Source: Nemertoderma westbladi
Lineage: Eukaryota; Xenacoelomorpha; Nemertodermatida; Nemertodermatidae
Direction of reading: 5' to 3'
DNA length: 64,000 nucleotides
Assembly (NCBI GenBank): GCA_032718475.1
Contig: JAUCBJ010008156.1
Coordinates: forward strand, 1-64,000
Part shown: positions 21,207 to 33,732 of the stretch, in pieces
Numbering within the stretch: position 1 is the first letter of the stretch
Layout of the letters: every line of letters begins with the position of its first letter
Translations under genes and position numbers: made by a program
Notes under the pieces: generated by a model
What the model saw: only the letters and a program-made list of their open reading frames with translations
What the model was told of the DNA's origin: nothing
Database searches by the model: none

Positions 21207-22026
21207 AATAACCTTTAGGAAATCACTTTGAATTTGCTTAATATATGTCTACCTAGAGCGGCTACATATCAAAGCTTAGAAGTGTCTGTCAATCAACCTC
21301 CCGGGATATCTGAAAGTAGTACAGAGAGCTGCTTTCCTGACTTATCTTACAGTACAACAACAATACTCCCCATAGGCTAATGTTAAATATGCGAAGAACA
21401 CACTGGCTTTAACTCAATATCTGGACACATTAACTACCATACGGCATATTGTAAAGGTAACGCTGCTTGTGTAAAATAGGCCCGCCAACACGTTGAGTGA
21501 GTCTCAACAAGTAGTGGGCTGCTAAGGCGTAATCTGATTTTATTCGGACGTCAAACTTTTAATAATTTTATTTAAATTATTGTGCAAACTTTTTAGATCT
21601 GGCAATTTTACCATTTGCATGGTATTTGCTTGAAGGTATATACATATATTCTAGACTTGATTTTAGATTCTATATTCTGAGTTTTGTGAGGTCTAACACC
21701 CTACAGCAGTTACTCAGTCTGCCTCTAGGTGGTAATCTTTCGATTTGATACTTAGTTTATGTCACGTGCTGCCCGAAGGCCCCCACTTCATGTATCTGAT
21801 ATCAGAAATGTTCGAATTTTTGCATATTTGTACAGTGTACACGCACACATTGAAAACTAGGCTTTCATTATCAAATGTTACCCCCCCCCCCCCCCCCCCC
21901 CCAGGGGGGGGGGGGTGGGATGCTTGAGTTGGGTTGGGTTATGAGGGTGTTCCTGGTCGCTGATTTCATCCAAACGTCAAATATATCTAGGTCTGTCTGT
22001 CTGTCCGACGATCTGTCTGTCAAAAT
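21207..22026. other. Unassigned sequence with C and G homopolymer runs
   Basis: I see no gene here. It contains a C22-A-G12 run at 21881-21915 and short TCTG repeats at about 21990-22020. The right part is probably LINE 5' sequence or its insertion site. Confidence 0.5.
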
Positions 22027-25000
22027 ATGTCCCCCCCCCCCCCCCCGTCTGTAACTGTCCCGTCTGTCAACGAGGAACAAACTCTCGGAGTAAGATCGTC
22101 CAATGCGAGAGTTGTGACACATTTGTACATTTAAAATGTTACCGTAGGAAACGCAGTAATTTATTCTCCACCAGAAACAATCTTGAACCAAGTTTTCTCT
22201 GCAATAGCTGTATTTTTACCGAACTTCCCTTTCATGATACAATTTTAGAATCAGAAACCGACGATTCATTTCTCACATCGCCTCTGCAAACTCCAAGTGA
22301 TGCTGAGAGTGAAACTTTTAATTTTTTTAAGAAAAAAGGTCTGCATTTTTTGCACTTAAACGCACGATCTCTGCTTCCAAAACTTTCCGAAATTCGTATT
22401 TTAATCAATAAATCCAACCCAGCAGTTTTAACAATCTCTGAAACTTGGCTCGATGATAGTGTTTCTGATGGAGAAATTTATATTGATAATTACGTAGTTT
22501 TACGTAAGGATAGGGACAGACACGGTGGTGGTGTCTGTACTTACATTCGATGTGATTTAGCTTTTAATCGTAGGGAAGATTTAGAGACTTGTGACGAAGT
22601 TTTACTGGTGGAACTTTTACTTCCTAAAACTAAACCTATTTTAATCGGTACTTTATATCGGCCCCCTAAACAATCAGATTTTTTGCAAAATTTTGAAAAT
22701 ACAATTTTATGTAATCTTAGGTCAGACTGTGAAATATATTTCTTAGGTGATTTTAATATCTGTTACCATCACAAAGCATCCCCCATCTGTAAACAGTACC
22801 AAAGTATTTTAAATTTGTTTGGTTTAAAACAAATTATTCGAGATTCTACCAGAATTACCAGTAAAACTTCTACTTTACTAGATCACATCCTTTGTAATAA
22901 TACCGATATTATTTCTCAATCTGGGGTTTTACCTATAGGTCTAAGCGATCATTTTATAGTTTTTTGCACAAGAAAGACACAAAAATCTTTTTTCGGGGAT
23001 CATAAAACAGTAACAGTTAGGTCTATGAAAAATTACAGCAAGGAACGCTTTTTAAGTTTGTTAGTTAATTCTGACTGGGAACCCTGTTTTAAGGCCGCTG
23101 ACATTAACCTTGCGTACACTGTTTTTAAAGATATATTTTTAAAGGCACTTAATACTGTAGCACCAATTAAAGAAATTAGTCTTAAACAACGCACTGAGCC
23201 CTGGATGACCTCGGGTATTCTTAGTAATATCAGAGAAAGAGATAACTATTTGTATAAATTTAGGAAATACCGTGTTTTAGCTGATTATAATAATTACTGC
23301 AAATATAGAAACCTTGTCCAACGGGAAATAAAAAAAGCTAAATCTGAATATTTGTACAACAAAATAAGTGAGAATAAAGATAATCCAAAAAGTCTATGGT
23401 CTACCCTAAAATCTTTAGGTTATAAAAACCTTAAATCTAAATCGAATATTGTTCTGCAAGATAACGGTGAGCTGATTCATGATCATACTCTAGTTAGTAA
23501 TTTATTTAATAATTATTTTACTAATGTTGCCTCTAATTTAGTTAAGAAATTACCGTTATCAAGTAATAAATATAGTATAGGGTCCGAAACTCTAAATAAT
23601 TTTTATTTAGAAAAGTTACAAAATTCAGAAAAGTTATTTTTAAAACCCGTTTCTGAGGATTTCGTTTTTAAAAATCTACTTAGCCTATCAGCCTCAAAAA
23701 GTACCGGTCTAGACCTAATACCTGCCCGTTTTCTTAAGGATGGTGCTGAAGTACTTAAGGTGCCTATTACTTTTATTATTAATTACTCTATCGTAGATAA
23801 TGTAGTACCAGACGAACTGAAATTAGCTAAGGTTGTTCCTCTGTATAAAAAGAATAGTAAAGTAGAACCCTGTAATTACAGACCTGTTAGTATCTTAAGT
23901 ATTGTATCTAAAATTCTAGAACGTTCTGTTTTTCTACAGCTGGAGGCACATCTTAGTAGGCTAAATCTGATCTATGAACTTCAGTCCGGTTTTCGTAAAT
24001 CATATTCTACAGACACCTGCCTTATTAACTTAACTGATACAATTAGATGTAATAACGCAAAGGGTTTATATACTGGTATGGTAATGTTGGACCTACAAAA
24101 GGCTTTCGATACTGTAGATCACGAAATTCTGCTTGGTAAGTTAGGCCTGATGGGTGTAGGTTCTATAGACTGGTTCAAGTCCTACCTGTCAGACAGAGGT
24201 CAAACTGTAGTCATTAGCAAATCGCTGTCTACTGTACAAGAGATTACCTGTGGTGTACCGCAAGGTAGTATATTAGGTCCTCTGCTTTTTGTATGCTATG
24301 TAAATGATATGATAAGTAGTATAGATCCCGATTTTAAACTCATTTTATATGCCGACGACAGTGCTCTTATTTTCTCTCATAAAGATCCTATCCATATTTC
24401 CCAAAAGTTAAGTGCAGTTCTAGAATCCTGTAATGAGTGGTTGGTTGATAATAAGCTATCCATTCACTACGGTAAAACTGAAAGTATTTTGTTTGGTTCC
24501 AAAAGAAAGTTAAAGAAGGTAACTACGTTTGAAGTCACTAGTAATGGACATAAGATTGAAAATAAAAAGGAAGTTAAATATTTAGGCGCCACATTGGATA
24601 ACTGCTTATCAGGAGAAAGTACAGTGAAAAATATTTTCTCGAAAGTTAACAGTAGGCTTAGGTTTCTATACAGAAATAAAAATAGTTTAAACACCGACTC
24701 CCGCAAGTTACTTTGCTCTTCTTTAATACAGTGTCACATGGACTATGCGTGCTCTTCTTGGTATGAAGGCTTAACCAAACAGCTTAAATGTAAATTACAA
24801 GTAGCTCAGAATAAAGTAGTACGATTTATTAAAGACTACAAACCTAGGCACCACCTAACTCCAGATGACTTTTCTGAATCTGGACTACTTAACTTAGATA
24901 GTAGAGTTAAGCAGCTACGCCTTAACCATGTGCATAAAGTGTATAATGGTAAATGTCCCAATTACCTAAAACAAAAATTCAACAGAGTACGCGATACACA

Positions 25001-25546
25001 CTCTTACAGTACCAGAGCTAGTGCTTCAAACTTCTACCTCCCGAATTGTAAATCCTTTGAATCTGATACTTTCTTTTTTAACGGCATAAAAAATTGGAAC
25101 GCTCTGCCTAATGAAATTAAAAACCTAAATAATCAACATTCTTTTAAATCTGCAGTTAAATCTCACCTCCGTGTGCAATGTAAAAATAGGTACAATAGTC
25201 CTACAGTAAGTTATTAGTTTATTAATTATTTACTATTTTTATACTATAATTACGTTTTATAATAAATTGTTCTGTACATTACATCTTTATCGTTGAGTCG
25301 GACATTGTCACGCTCTCGGTAAAGTTGTACATGTACATAGTGTAATTACGTTTTATATGGGTTTTAGGTTAGCGTAGTGTAATATTGTATTTGTAACCAA
25401 GTAACATAAAGGACCCCCTTGGAAATAAGCTGCAAAGCTTTAGGGGTAATCCTATATGTTATGTTGGACAATACCTTTATACCGGTACATTGTTTGGTGT
25501 ATTTGTTATTGTTTTTACATAATGTATAAATAAATCTATCTATCTA
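22027..25546 (+). mobile_element. CR1-like non-LTR retrotransposon, nearly full coding length
   Basis: A single open frame with endonuclease and reverse transcriptase is followed by a short 3' UTR that ends in ATCTATCTATCT at 25534-25545. The 5' boundary is unclear because of a C16 tract at 22031-22046. Neither a second LINE ORF1 nor a target duplication could be identified. Confidence 0.85.
22047..25217 (+). CDS. CR1-like LINE protein: PHD-like finger, AP endonuclease, reverse transcriptase
   Basis: The frame is open from the C tract at 22047. Cys/His residues spaced like a PHD finger come first ([24 protein letters not shown]; 22050-22215). The endonuclease follows: [25 protein letters not shown] and SDHFIVF. 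The RT has LVPLYKK-like and NYRPVSIL blocks, [24 protein letters not shown] and YADD at 24348-24359. The C-terminus is a thumb/extension region ending at TAG 25215. No stop or frameshift interrupts about 1056 codons, so this copy could still be active. The start codon is not visible; it may lie in or before the C tract. Known role: target-primed reverse transcription at a nicked chromosomal site. Confidence 0.88.
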   Translation, partial: VCNCPVCQRGTNSRSKIVQCESCDTFVHLKCYRRKRSNLFSTRNNLEPSFLCNSCIFTELPFHDTILESETDDSFLTSPLQTPSDAESETFNFFKKKGLHFLHLNARSLLPKLSEIRILINKSNPAVLTISETWLDDSVSDGEIYIDNYVVLRKDRDRHGGGVCTYIRCDLAFNRREDLETCDEVLLVELLLPKTKPILIGTLYRPPKQSDFLQNFENTILCNLRSDCEIYFLGDFNICYHHKASPICKQYQSILNLFGLKQIIRDSTRITSKTSTLLDHILCNNTDIISQSGVLPIGLSDHFIVFCTRKTQKSFFGDHKTVTVRSMKNYSKERFLSLLVNSDWEPCFKAADINLAYTVFKDIFLKALNTVAPIKEISLKQRTEPWMTSGILSNIRERDNYLYKFRKYRVLADYNNYCKYRNLVQREIKKAKSEYLYNKISENKDNPKSLWSTLKSLGYKNLKSKSNIVLQDNGELIHDHTLVSNLFNNYFTNVASNLVKKLPLSSNKYSIGSETLNNFYLEKLQNSEKLFLKPVSEDFVFKNLLSLSASKSTGLDLIPARFLKDGAEVLKVPITFIINYSIVDNVVPDELKLAKVVPLYKKNSKVEPCNYRPVSILSIVSKILERSVFLQLEAHLSRLNLIYELQSGFRKSYSTDTCLINLTDTIRCNNAKGLYTGMVMLDLQKAFDTVDHEILLGKLGLMGVGSIDWFKSYLSDRGQTVVISKSLSTVQEITCGVPQGSILGPLLFVCYVNDMISSIDPDFKLILYADDSALIFSHKDPIHISQKLSAVLESCNEWLVDNKLSIHYGKTESILFGSKRKLKKVTTFEVTSNGHKIENKKEVKYLGATLDNCLSGESTVKNIFSKVNSRLRFLYRNKNSLNTDSRKLLCSSLIQCHMDYACSSWYEGLTKQLKCKLQVAQNKVVRFIKDYKPRHHLTPDDFSESGLLNLDSRVKQLRLNHVHKVYNGKCPNYLKQKFNRVRDTHSYSTRASASNFYLPNCKSFESDTFFFNGIKNWNALPNEIKNLNNQHSFKSAVKSHLRVQCKNRYNSPTVSY

Positions 25547-25715
25547 ACCCCCACCCACTTAAGGATATGAAATGAGGAACTATAAGATACAAAACGTTTT
25601 CATTGTGAAACATATCACAGATAAACAACATTAACAATTAAAATCAAACATAACTTTCGTAACAATTCATAGTCATTATAAACATGACGATGAATATGAG
25701 TTTTAACATTTAAAA

Positions 25716-26144
25716 TCAAAGATAACTTTTGGCAATAGCGTAATCTTCTACAGCAGCTTCCTCATAATTTTCTTCCAATTCCGATGGGTAAATCCTTCCA
25801 ACTAAGAATGGTTTAATCTTCCAAGATGGTACACAACGTTGAACGCAATAATCACGTAGGCTAACAAAGCTTGATAAATTTTCTCCAAGGAGATTTTCTA
25901 GAGACCAGGTGTAATTAGTTTTCTTACTTGGATGCCTCAAACTTTTAAGATGCAAATTAACCGAATCATCGCCACTAAATACAACATCTGTAACTTCTCT
26001 TACAACACAAGAAATTGGCGCATTCATTGACACCTGAACTCGCAGACCCGTAGTCTCTCCGAGGGGCTTACTAATTAATTTCAATCGCCCATTTCGGACC
26101 AGTTGTATTTTGAAGACAAATGTTACAAAATTAAACTCTGACAA
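25716..26144 (-). CDS. Unrecognised 142-residue reading frame, possible gene remnant
   Basis: I do not recognise this protein. It is mixed and globular in composition, not low-complexity: FVTFVFKIQLVRNGRLKLIS, then GLRVQVSMNAPISCVV, then WSLENLLGENLSSFVSLRDY, ending EEAAVEDYAIAKSYL. Upstream on the same strand, 26334-26200 encodes MAHGGNNSGKSRKKLLESLR and a further 25 residues before a stop. A small intron could link them (for example donor ACAA/GTTCTA near 26225 and acceptor GTTGTCAG near 26135, phase-compatible), but the donor is weak. Alternatives are an exon of a host gene, a decayed gene or an unknown transposon. Confidence 0.35.
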   Translation of the reverse strand: MSEFNFVTFVFKIQLVRNGRLKLISKPLGETTGLRVQVSMNAPISCVVREVTDVVFSGDDSVNLHLKSLRHPSKKTNYTWSLENLLGENLSSFVSLRDYCVQRCVPSWKIKPFLVGRIYPSELEENYEEAAVEDYAIAKSYL

Positions 26145-26636
26145 CTTTCGTAGTCGCCCACTGTAAGGACGTCATTTTTTCGCAACAGCACCTGCTCCTA
26201 AACGTGAAGTAGGCCTACTCCCTGTACTCTGGTAGAACTTGTAGCGATATCCTCAAGCTGATCGTTTATGTTATGACGCAAGCTTTCAAGTAATTTTTTT
26301 CTGCTTTTTCCTGAATTATTACCACCATGGGCCATTTTATATCGAGGTCCAGCCTACACATCAGGCCTATAATTACAGTGGGTTAACCTTCAGGCCTATA
26401 ATTACAGTCTAGGCCTAAGCCTAGGCCTACCTCTGAAGTGGCGATTATTTATCACTATTTTCATTATACCGGCTCCTAATAGATAGCTATGTAGTAGGCC
26501 TAATTCAAATATTTATTTAACACTATTTCAGTTCCGTTCAATAACGGGTAGGGTAAGTACAATATAGGCTAGATGAATACCGGTACTTAACGGTTCAAAT
26601 TATTACAGTTAAGGCCAAGTCTGCTTGTTGAAAAGT

Positions 26637-26770
26637 GTAAAATTATTAGAAAAGGTAAAGAGTAAAATTATTGAAAACGGTGAAGAAAGCGTAAAATTAT
26701 TTGGAAGGTAAAGAGTAAAATTATTTGTAAGGAAGGTAAAGAGTAAAATTATTTAATTAAGGTAAAAGGG
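26637..26770. repeat. A-rich tandem repeat (GTAAAATTATT/GGTAAAGAG units)
   Basis: GTAAAATTATT followed by GGTAAAGA recurs about five times with 30-40-bp spacing. The rest of 26145-27242 has no gene that I can support beyond the small upstream frame named above. Confidence 0.7.
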
Positions 26771-27242
26771 AAAAGGCCGCAAATCACCACTGTAGTTATG
26801 CACTTACTGTATGCAGTATGCACCACGTTTTCACCTGTAGTATGCCGTACAGTACTGCAGTAGTAACATCAAATTTAGAAAACCTCACTAAAAGTACAGG
26901 TAGTCTTTGTATAATACTATTTATATGAAGTTGAAGTTTTTTATTAACATTGTACATAAAGCCATAAATGTAAGAAAATGTAATGTATAAAACATAACAT
27001 AATGTAATGTGATTAAATTAAATCACTGTATGACATTTATTTGGTATTTGATATTTTGTATTACATGACATTTAGAAACAAAACCTCCCACCAGGAATAG
27101 CGGAAAAACTTAAAAGAAATTTAGACGTCAATAAAATGTAATAAAAACAGAGAAATCATATGGCGTAAATAACATGCTCCACATGGTTTCAGGCAAAATG
27201 TCTTCATATTCACAGATTCGTTCTTAAGTAAAAAACTACATA

Positions 27243-28493
27243 TGTTCGCGCTTTTGAAGACCTTTAGCAGTTTAACCTGCCAAAATTTATATGTCTTTTA
27301 GTTAATAAAAACACCTTTAGCATACGACAATATTTTATGCTAATACACAAAACATTAGCCGAAGTCAGCCCATGCGCGATCATTCACCCGATGGATCTAC
27401 ACCCGGGAGGCTGAATTCGGATGCTTAAATTTTATTATTGCAGTGTAAGGTTGCAGTGTAAACTTACTGTATTATTCGATAGATCGTTAATAATTAATTT
27501 CTGACAGATATTATTGGCTTTCGGGAAATATTAACAGTTCCTTTAGGACGTGGCGCTTTATCTATTTAAACAGAACTAAGACTTATACTAAAACGCAACG
27601 ATACTGCTTATGATTGAAGTATAAAGCGTATTCTTTAGGAAATACTTTGTTACCAATCACAATCATACACACTATTCTGCCGACCGTCAGTATATTTGAT
27701 CACACATAAAGAGAGCAGCGATTGACTCACGTAGGGTCTGCTAAATAACATTGGATTCAATACACACCACATTAATATAAATCGCAATTGTTATGTATAG
27801 CCGGTCTCTCTAACCTGTAGTGTATCAAGAAAATTGGGAATTTGGGTGATTTATCCGTATTATCCAAAGAGCAATATTTCCATCAACAAATAGGTACAAT
27901 TAATAACTGACGGTAAAATAACAGTACAAACAATATGATTAATGCAATTAAATTAAGTGAGCATGTTAATTAGTGAGTTATTGAGAAGTATCAAGATTCG
28001 GTAACAGTTTATACTTTCGATAATTTAAGCAGTTTTACTAGAGTTCTTCTCTAGAGCCGGTGTTTCTGGCTTAGACAGCAATAACAACAAAGTATCAAGT
28101 AAAAACAGTAAGACTGAACACTCTCCTTATGATCGGCCGAAAAGCTACACGTCGACAGGAAAAAACGCTCTGATTGGCTCAAGCCAAACAAAGAACCATG
28201 CATCCAATGGCTGTTTCCATGTCAGCAACCAGCTGTTAGATGTCGTAATATGAATCATCACGGCTAAGCTGTGAAAGGTATTTGGTGCATTGCAGGTTTT
28301 TTGCCTTACCATGTCCGCTAAAACACGTATATAGCAGAATGACTTTTATGTCCGTTAAAACACCTGTAACGGTACCTTGCGGGCGAGGGGAATATATATA
28401 CAGTTAGAGAACCTTTTTAGAGTATTCCAGCGCCTGGGGGGAAACTGGATTGCGAAGCAAAGGGGCCAGTTATATCCCACAGAAGCTTTTACA
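27243..28493 (-). repeat. 3' LTR of the minus-strand BEL/Pao copy
   Basis: In the element's sense it starts TGTAAAAGC at 28493 and ends GCGCGAACA at 27243, 1251 bp. It shares the start, the end and the GGACGTGGCGCTTT block (as reverse complement) with the LTRs at 1668 and 20088. The conserved polypurine tract precedes it (28494-28510). The target flank on the far side is ACATA. Confidence 0.87.
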
Positions 28494-28571
28494 CCGCTCC
28501 CAGAAAATGGGATTTGAGTCTATGAAATATACAAAATCACAGTTTCTAATATACGTAAATACTCTAAACAG

Positions 28572-30020
28572 TTAGTCTTTCTTGCGCGGACGGCGTTTAC
28601 GCAGTTTTTTAAAGCTAGCCAGAGTCCTTTTCTCTTTGGGGCGAGCCACTTTACAAGGAGGGCTATAACTCCTGGGTGAAGGGTGCAATATGATTGCATC
28701 AGAAGGTATGGGATTGCGATCGGTATATCCGCCGGTCGAAGTACCGGGTTGATTGACATCAACGTCCGGGGAGAGGGGTCTAACGGCTTTGAGAGCTCGT
28801 TTCAAGACAGCCGCTCTTACGGGTCCTTTACGAGTGGTCTGAACGAGGGCCGTGGGTGGACCATAGGCAGTTAGAAACTTCCTTGGTTTAATGGTTCTTT
28901 CCAACTCGCGTTCGCGGGCTCTGTACTCGTAAGGCCGTCGATATACTTCCTGTAACTCAGGGTGTGAGTTGACAAATAAGTCTCCATAGGCCGGATCTTG
29001 ACGGATAAAGTTTATTAAGTTATACGAATTGATGTCACTCGGATTAATGCTCCTGAGGAATTTGCGTACATATTTGGTTGAAATACATTCTCCAACGCGC
29101 TTCAATAGTTCATAACTTGATAGGCGCGATTTCTGCTCGACGGAGGCAAACAAATATGGATGGAACGCATAAACTCCTTCGTAGGCGCGTCCAGGATAAT
29201 AGCGATGGCGTGAATCACAATGTAAATCAGCGTTCGCTTCCCAAGCTCTGATATAACGTAGTACAATCATTTCATCTACGCTCTCTAAATCATGGTTAAA
29301 GGGACAATCAAAGCTGGCGTGTCCTTTTAATTGACAATGATGGCATTGAGTCATAAATTGGGGGCAGACAGCAAAAATGTGCAAATTATTAAATCTGCAA
29401 TACGCGCAATAAATTTCCATCGCCGGTTGTTCGTGGAAATAGGAACAGCGGACGTTTGTGTCCATGGGCGTAACATGGTCTCTCGATGCGCATAACCGAC
29501 AACGTTGCCGAGAAACATAGTTGGCATGGCGATAATCGTACGCAGTGAGACACTGTGGACCTTGATACCATTCTAGGATGCAATCGTTGTCGCTGTTCCG
29601 AGCGCGATAGGCTGAATCTCCTCAGATTCTAGACATATTGGTTCGTCTTCCCAGTCTGTTACGAATAGAATTTTCGTGATCTATTCTCGTTTTATAGTTA
29701 CGACGCCGCTGGGTATGATATTTAAATAGAACCATTTCCCTTTCGGTGTCTGCATCGTCCGTATCATGTAAATCGGTAGGATGGCCGGTAGTTAAGAAGT
29801 CCATATACGTACCATTGCGATTCGTATAGCGAGCGGTGAATTTTCTATAGTCCGCTTCACGCGTAAGTTGTTCCTGGGACATCGGCGGTTCGATATAACG
29901 ACCATCGTCCTCCGTAATAGTCGGATCGGCTTCACCGCGTATCAAGCTATCCACAAACGCTTGTAAAGGTAGAGTATATCGCTCTCTAATACCAAGGTCA
30001 TCTTCTATCAATTCCGTCAT
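28572..30020 (-). pseudogene. Third ORF of the BEL/Pao family, copy C, with zinc-knuckle region
   Basis: ATG at 30020 (MTELIEDDLGIRERYTL) opens an N-terminal frame to about 29622. A deletion compared with copies A and B removes the middle. From about 29605 a second frame stays open to 28572. It starts with a Cys-rich region unique to this copy in the window: CRLC, CAYC, and CHHCQLKGHASFDC, which fits a CX2CX4HX4C zinc knuckle (about 29360-29320). A helical segment follows (YELLKRVGECISTKYVRKFL), then the Arg-rich part and the basic tail KKLRKRRPRKKD. The zinc knuckle supports a nucleic-acid-binding, gag-like role; that role is inferred. It sits between the spacer and the LTR, as in copy A. 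Confidence 0.8.
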
Positions 30021-31630
30021 ATCTGCTATCTGAGTTTGTTAATATCAATATAAGCTAATATTTTAGGCAAGCGGGCGTCGCTGCCTACTAGGCTTTTTGC
30101 CCCCGGACAGTGGGTTTCTCAGCGCCGATGTACCGCTGTCGCAGTGTTTACGCCAACATGTAGCAACAGCACGACAACGATAACCGGCACAAGTCCCACC
30201 ACTGTCCGTCCCAAAGGCTTGAATCCACTTGAGGTTATCTCGGTAGAGTTAGGGCTATTTTACAATTGCGATTAGCTACTGTAAACACACTTTAGTAGTA
30301 ACATTCACCTATAAACGCACAAATTCCATACAATCATTACTTACTGCACACATGCATGCCATTTGTCCGTTAGTCAGTGTCTTCCAGAATGTCACATTAT
30401 TACTATGTATCCTTGGATACTAATAGTGCGCTATGTATACTCTTATGCTACGCAATGGGGCAAGCTTTTATTGGTCCTTTAACTTGTTTCTAATTCTAGC
30501 GTGGGTGTTGCCATGGTGACATTATGGAAAACTAGCGGTAGAATTAGGGCAATCCTCATGCATACAGATCTGGGATGTTATTTAATAGTAATTCTTTAAT
30601 TGTCAATATCCTCTTTATGCATGATTTTATAAATTTTATCGGCTATTGACTATATGTTGGAGATTCTCACACTCTAGTACACTCAATATGAATCTCCGCT
30701 CCCATGATCTATTAATTACTGGAATTTTGGGAATGTTATAAATTGTACAAAATGACAATTTATGAAATTCATTTGAATATGAATTTAAATTTATTCCCGT
30801 GAATTTTATTATTTGATATTAAATTGACATAAATTTTATTCCAGAGCATATCTGGGGACTTAGGATCCTTAATTCTATAAAATAGTCCTTCTAAGAATAT
30901 CGGTAAATACTGCGATATCTTAATTGACTAGAAATTTTAAAGGATCGGGATTTTACAGATTTTAACAAAATATTAAATTAATATTTAGGATGGGCACCGA
31001 TTTATTCCAGAACTTGTCTGGGGACGTTAACCACTGATTCTAGAATTTGTCTTTCAAGTATATCGGTGGGTGCCACGATATCTTAATCGACTAGAATTAC
31101 AGATGGTCAAAAATTTAACAGATTTATTTGCGATTGACGCTACTGTTAGAGGGACATCACGCTACTATATGTATTATTTGTTGTAAGGTAGAAGAGCAAT
31201 ATCGCACGAAGCAATGTCAGTGTGAAGAGGCAAGTCGTTTCCAAGGTCTACCCAGAGCTTGGTTTAGCCGAGACACGAGGATCTGAACTTTGCATTCCTA
31301 ATACTCTGCCTACCAATAATACTTAAATATAGTAGTGGCTTTATTGTACTTTAAGAAGTACTGACATGTCATCTTACTATAGTCTCGCATTTATAATATA
31401 ATACGGACAGTAAGGAAAGAGAAAATAATTACTTCTTGCCGTCGCACTAAATATATATTATAAGTAATTATGTACGTAATAAACACTAATATATTGCACT
31501 AATTTACTAAATATTCTAAAATAACATTTTACTAAATAAAATTAAATAAAAACGTACATAATAACATTTACATATAAAATGTAATAAAAATAGATAAAAT
31601 AATATAGACATACACCCACTCCATATATAA
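30021..31630 (-). other. Conserved non-coding spacer of the minus-strand copy
   Basis: This is the reverse-oriented counterpart of 13153-14787, readable over its whole length (for example the CCAGAGCTTGGTTTAGCC block at about 31252 and TAGCACGG-like ends). It includes the same 164-bp internal duplication (about 30900-31100). No reading frame is convincing. Confidence 0.75.
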
Positions 31631-33102
31631 TTACGTTATGGAGTCCCTAGATCTTTGTCGAATTAGGGAAGTGGTCGTAGGAAGAGTATCTTGCCTTCCA
31701 TGGTTTCCGGACAGTTTTCGGTCTCTTTCCAGTAAACCTAAACGACCAGCTGGGCGATTAGGCTGTCGTGTTACTTTCTCCGCTCCCTTGGCCTGTCTAA
31801 TTTCTGCCGTGGTAAGATGAGGAGGCCATTCTTCTTCTTCTTTACTTAAGGAGTCGGATCCACCTAACCAGCCTGGAGTATCTATCAGTTCTTGAGGAGT
31901 TGCTCCTCTGGAAGCGATGTCGGCTGGATTAATCGTCCCAAGGCAATGTCTCCATTGATCTACATTGGAGTTAATATCGTCATTATCTGAGGAGTATGGT
32001 GTTCCCTCAGTTGGATCGTCCACATCACTGCTCTCCACTTCCCATTCCTTTACTTGGTATACCTGTTGTTGAGGTAATCTCTCTTTGAGAGTTCTACGGG
32101 AAGGGCCAGTGAAGTACCAACCTACTCTAGTTCTTACCGCATAGGTTTGTAGTGGCTGTGGTTGAGCAGGCCGTTTCTCCAATGTCTCTAGCGCCTCATG
32201 CGCGTTTTGGCCGATGAGTATTTGCACTCCAGGATAATCTGTCTGGAATCGAGGTATCTTAAGATGTTGGATGCTCTCATCCTCTTCCCAATTATAAAGG
32301 TCTGCTTGGGTAGTAGCGAAGTTCTTTATAGCCACCATTTTTACTGACCTTATACTTTGTGCTCCTAATTTATCCTGGGGGGTGGACAACGCACCTACAT
32401 AGTAATCTGCCGTTATGGTAGATTTCCAAACCTGTATAATTCCTGACATATTCAATTTAGTCCGGAACTTGGGTTGTCCAGCAAAGATATCTTCGGCTAG
32501 TTCTTGATCGATGAATGTTCTTGTGCTGCCGGAGTCAAGTAGGGCGTTCACTATGTAACTCTTGTTGGGACCATGAACTCGAACTTGCACTACAGGAAAT
32601 TCTCTTATTCCTATGTTGGAAGTTGGAACTTTCCAAGATGGTTGTTTGTCAAAAGGAGTTGGAGTAAACTCGTCAGTGTCCTTTTCATCCGTAAGTGCTC
32701 GATACACTGTGGTATTTATTAGATAACAGGATTCGTTGGCATCGGAGAATTCGTCTGTATAGAATCCTTCCCACTCAGAACCTTGGTCAGTGTCGTTCAC
32801 ATCACTGAATTGGACATGTAGTTCGGGCTCACTTACCTGACTCGGGTTGTCTCGTTCGAACTCACTGTGTAACAAGATGTGATGTTTCGCGCCACACTTT
32901 GCACACTTTACGTCGGAGTAACAGGTTCGCCGTTGGTGTCCTGATCTGAGGCAATTATAGCATAACCGCTTATTCCACAGGACTGTACGTCTGTCTACAG
33001 AGGATTTCTTTAGAAATTCAGCACACGCACTCAAACGGTGGGGCCCGTCGCACAGCGCACATTTTGGTTTGATGTTACTCACCTTAACTTGGTTAACGTT
33101 CG
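31631..33102 (-). pseudogene. Internally deleted gag-pol of the minus-strand BEL/Pao copy
   Basis: The frame is open throughout and close to the 5033-13152 polyprotein. It holds zinc fingers (CALCDGPHRL; CYNCLRSGHQRRTC; CAKCGAKHH), the A17 protease with DSGS, then a jump directly to the RNase H-end block (DQWRHCLGTINPADIASRG). A second jump goes to the extreme C-terminus (RPAGRLGLLERDRKLSGNHG). RT, most of RNase H and the whole integrase are missing, yet the frame is kept across both deletions. The 5' side ends near 33100 at the start of the RTE-like LINE; no gag N-terminus or 5' LTR is seen. A non-autonomous derivative or a decayed copy are both possible. Confidence 0.85.
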
Positions 33103-33732
33103 CTTGCGTCCTTCTGGGCTCCTCTCTGATGACTCCGAGGCGCACCCATGAGGCGGACGCTGTCCCACCACCCTTGGGGCCAGTCCGACTGATGTTTTTA
33201 TCAGACCGGGCCGGAGGGTAGCCCGATACTTCCCGGGTTCACTTTTCAATCCCCCGATCACACCGGCACAACTCGTCGGTGTAGCCAGATGGTCGGCTAC
33301 TGTCAACTTGCTGTGGCCTGACTGTACATTGAGCCAACTCAGAGAGTCAACCGGCGGGTGGACCAGTCAATAGCGATCGAGCATCAAGGTCGCCCTTGAG
33401 CCAAACCGACGGTCTTGTCCCAAGCGGGCTTGCGCTACCCACATTGGAATATTGACCGTTTTCACCCGCCTCGCCGGCAGTATTGAGGGGAAGTCGGTTC
33501 CACAAACAATACTGACTAGCTCGAAAGCTAGGATCTGGCAGCAAGGGTACAGGGCATGACCCAGCAGATGAGCTGCAACAGCCAATGGTGGGTCATGTGC
33601 GCCAGAGTAGATATGGGTGATGGGCCTCATATCTGACTCCATTGCGACACCCACCCTGTGGAATGGCAAACCAGGGTGTGGTATTTGCCCCGAGAGCTGA
33701 CTCGGCAAAAAAAGCACCCCCCAACCCCCACT

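Noticed and set aside
25716-26144. Part of the cytochrome b561-like gene
   Set aside because: It is on the opposite strand, has no membrane segments, and lies more than 12 kb from the identified exons.
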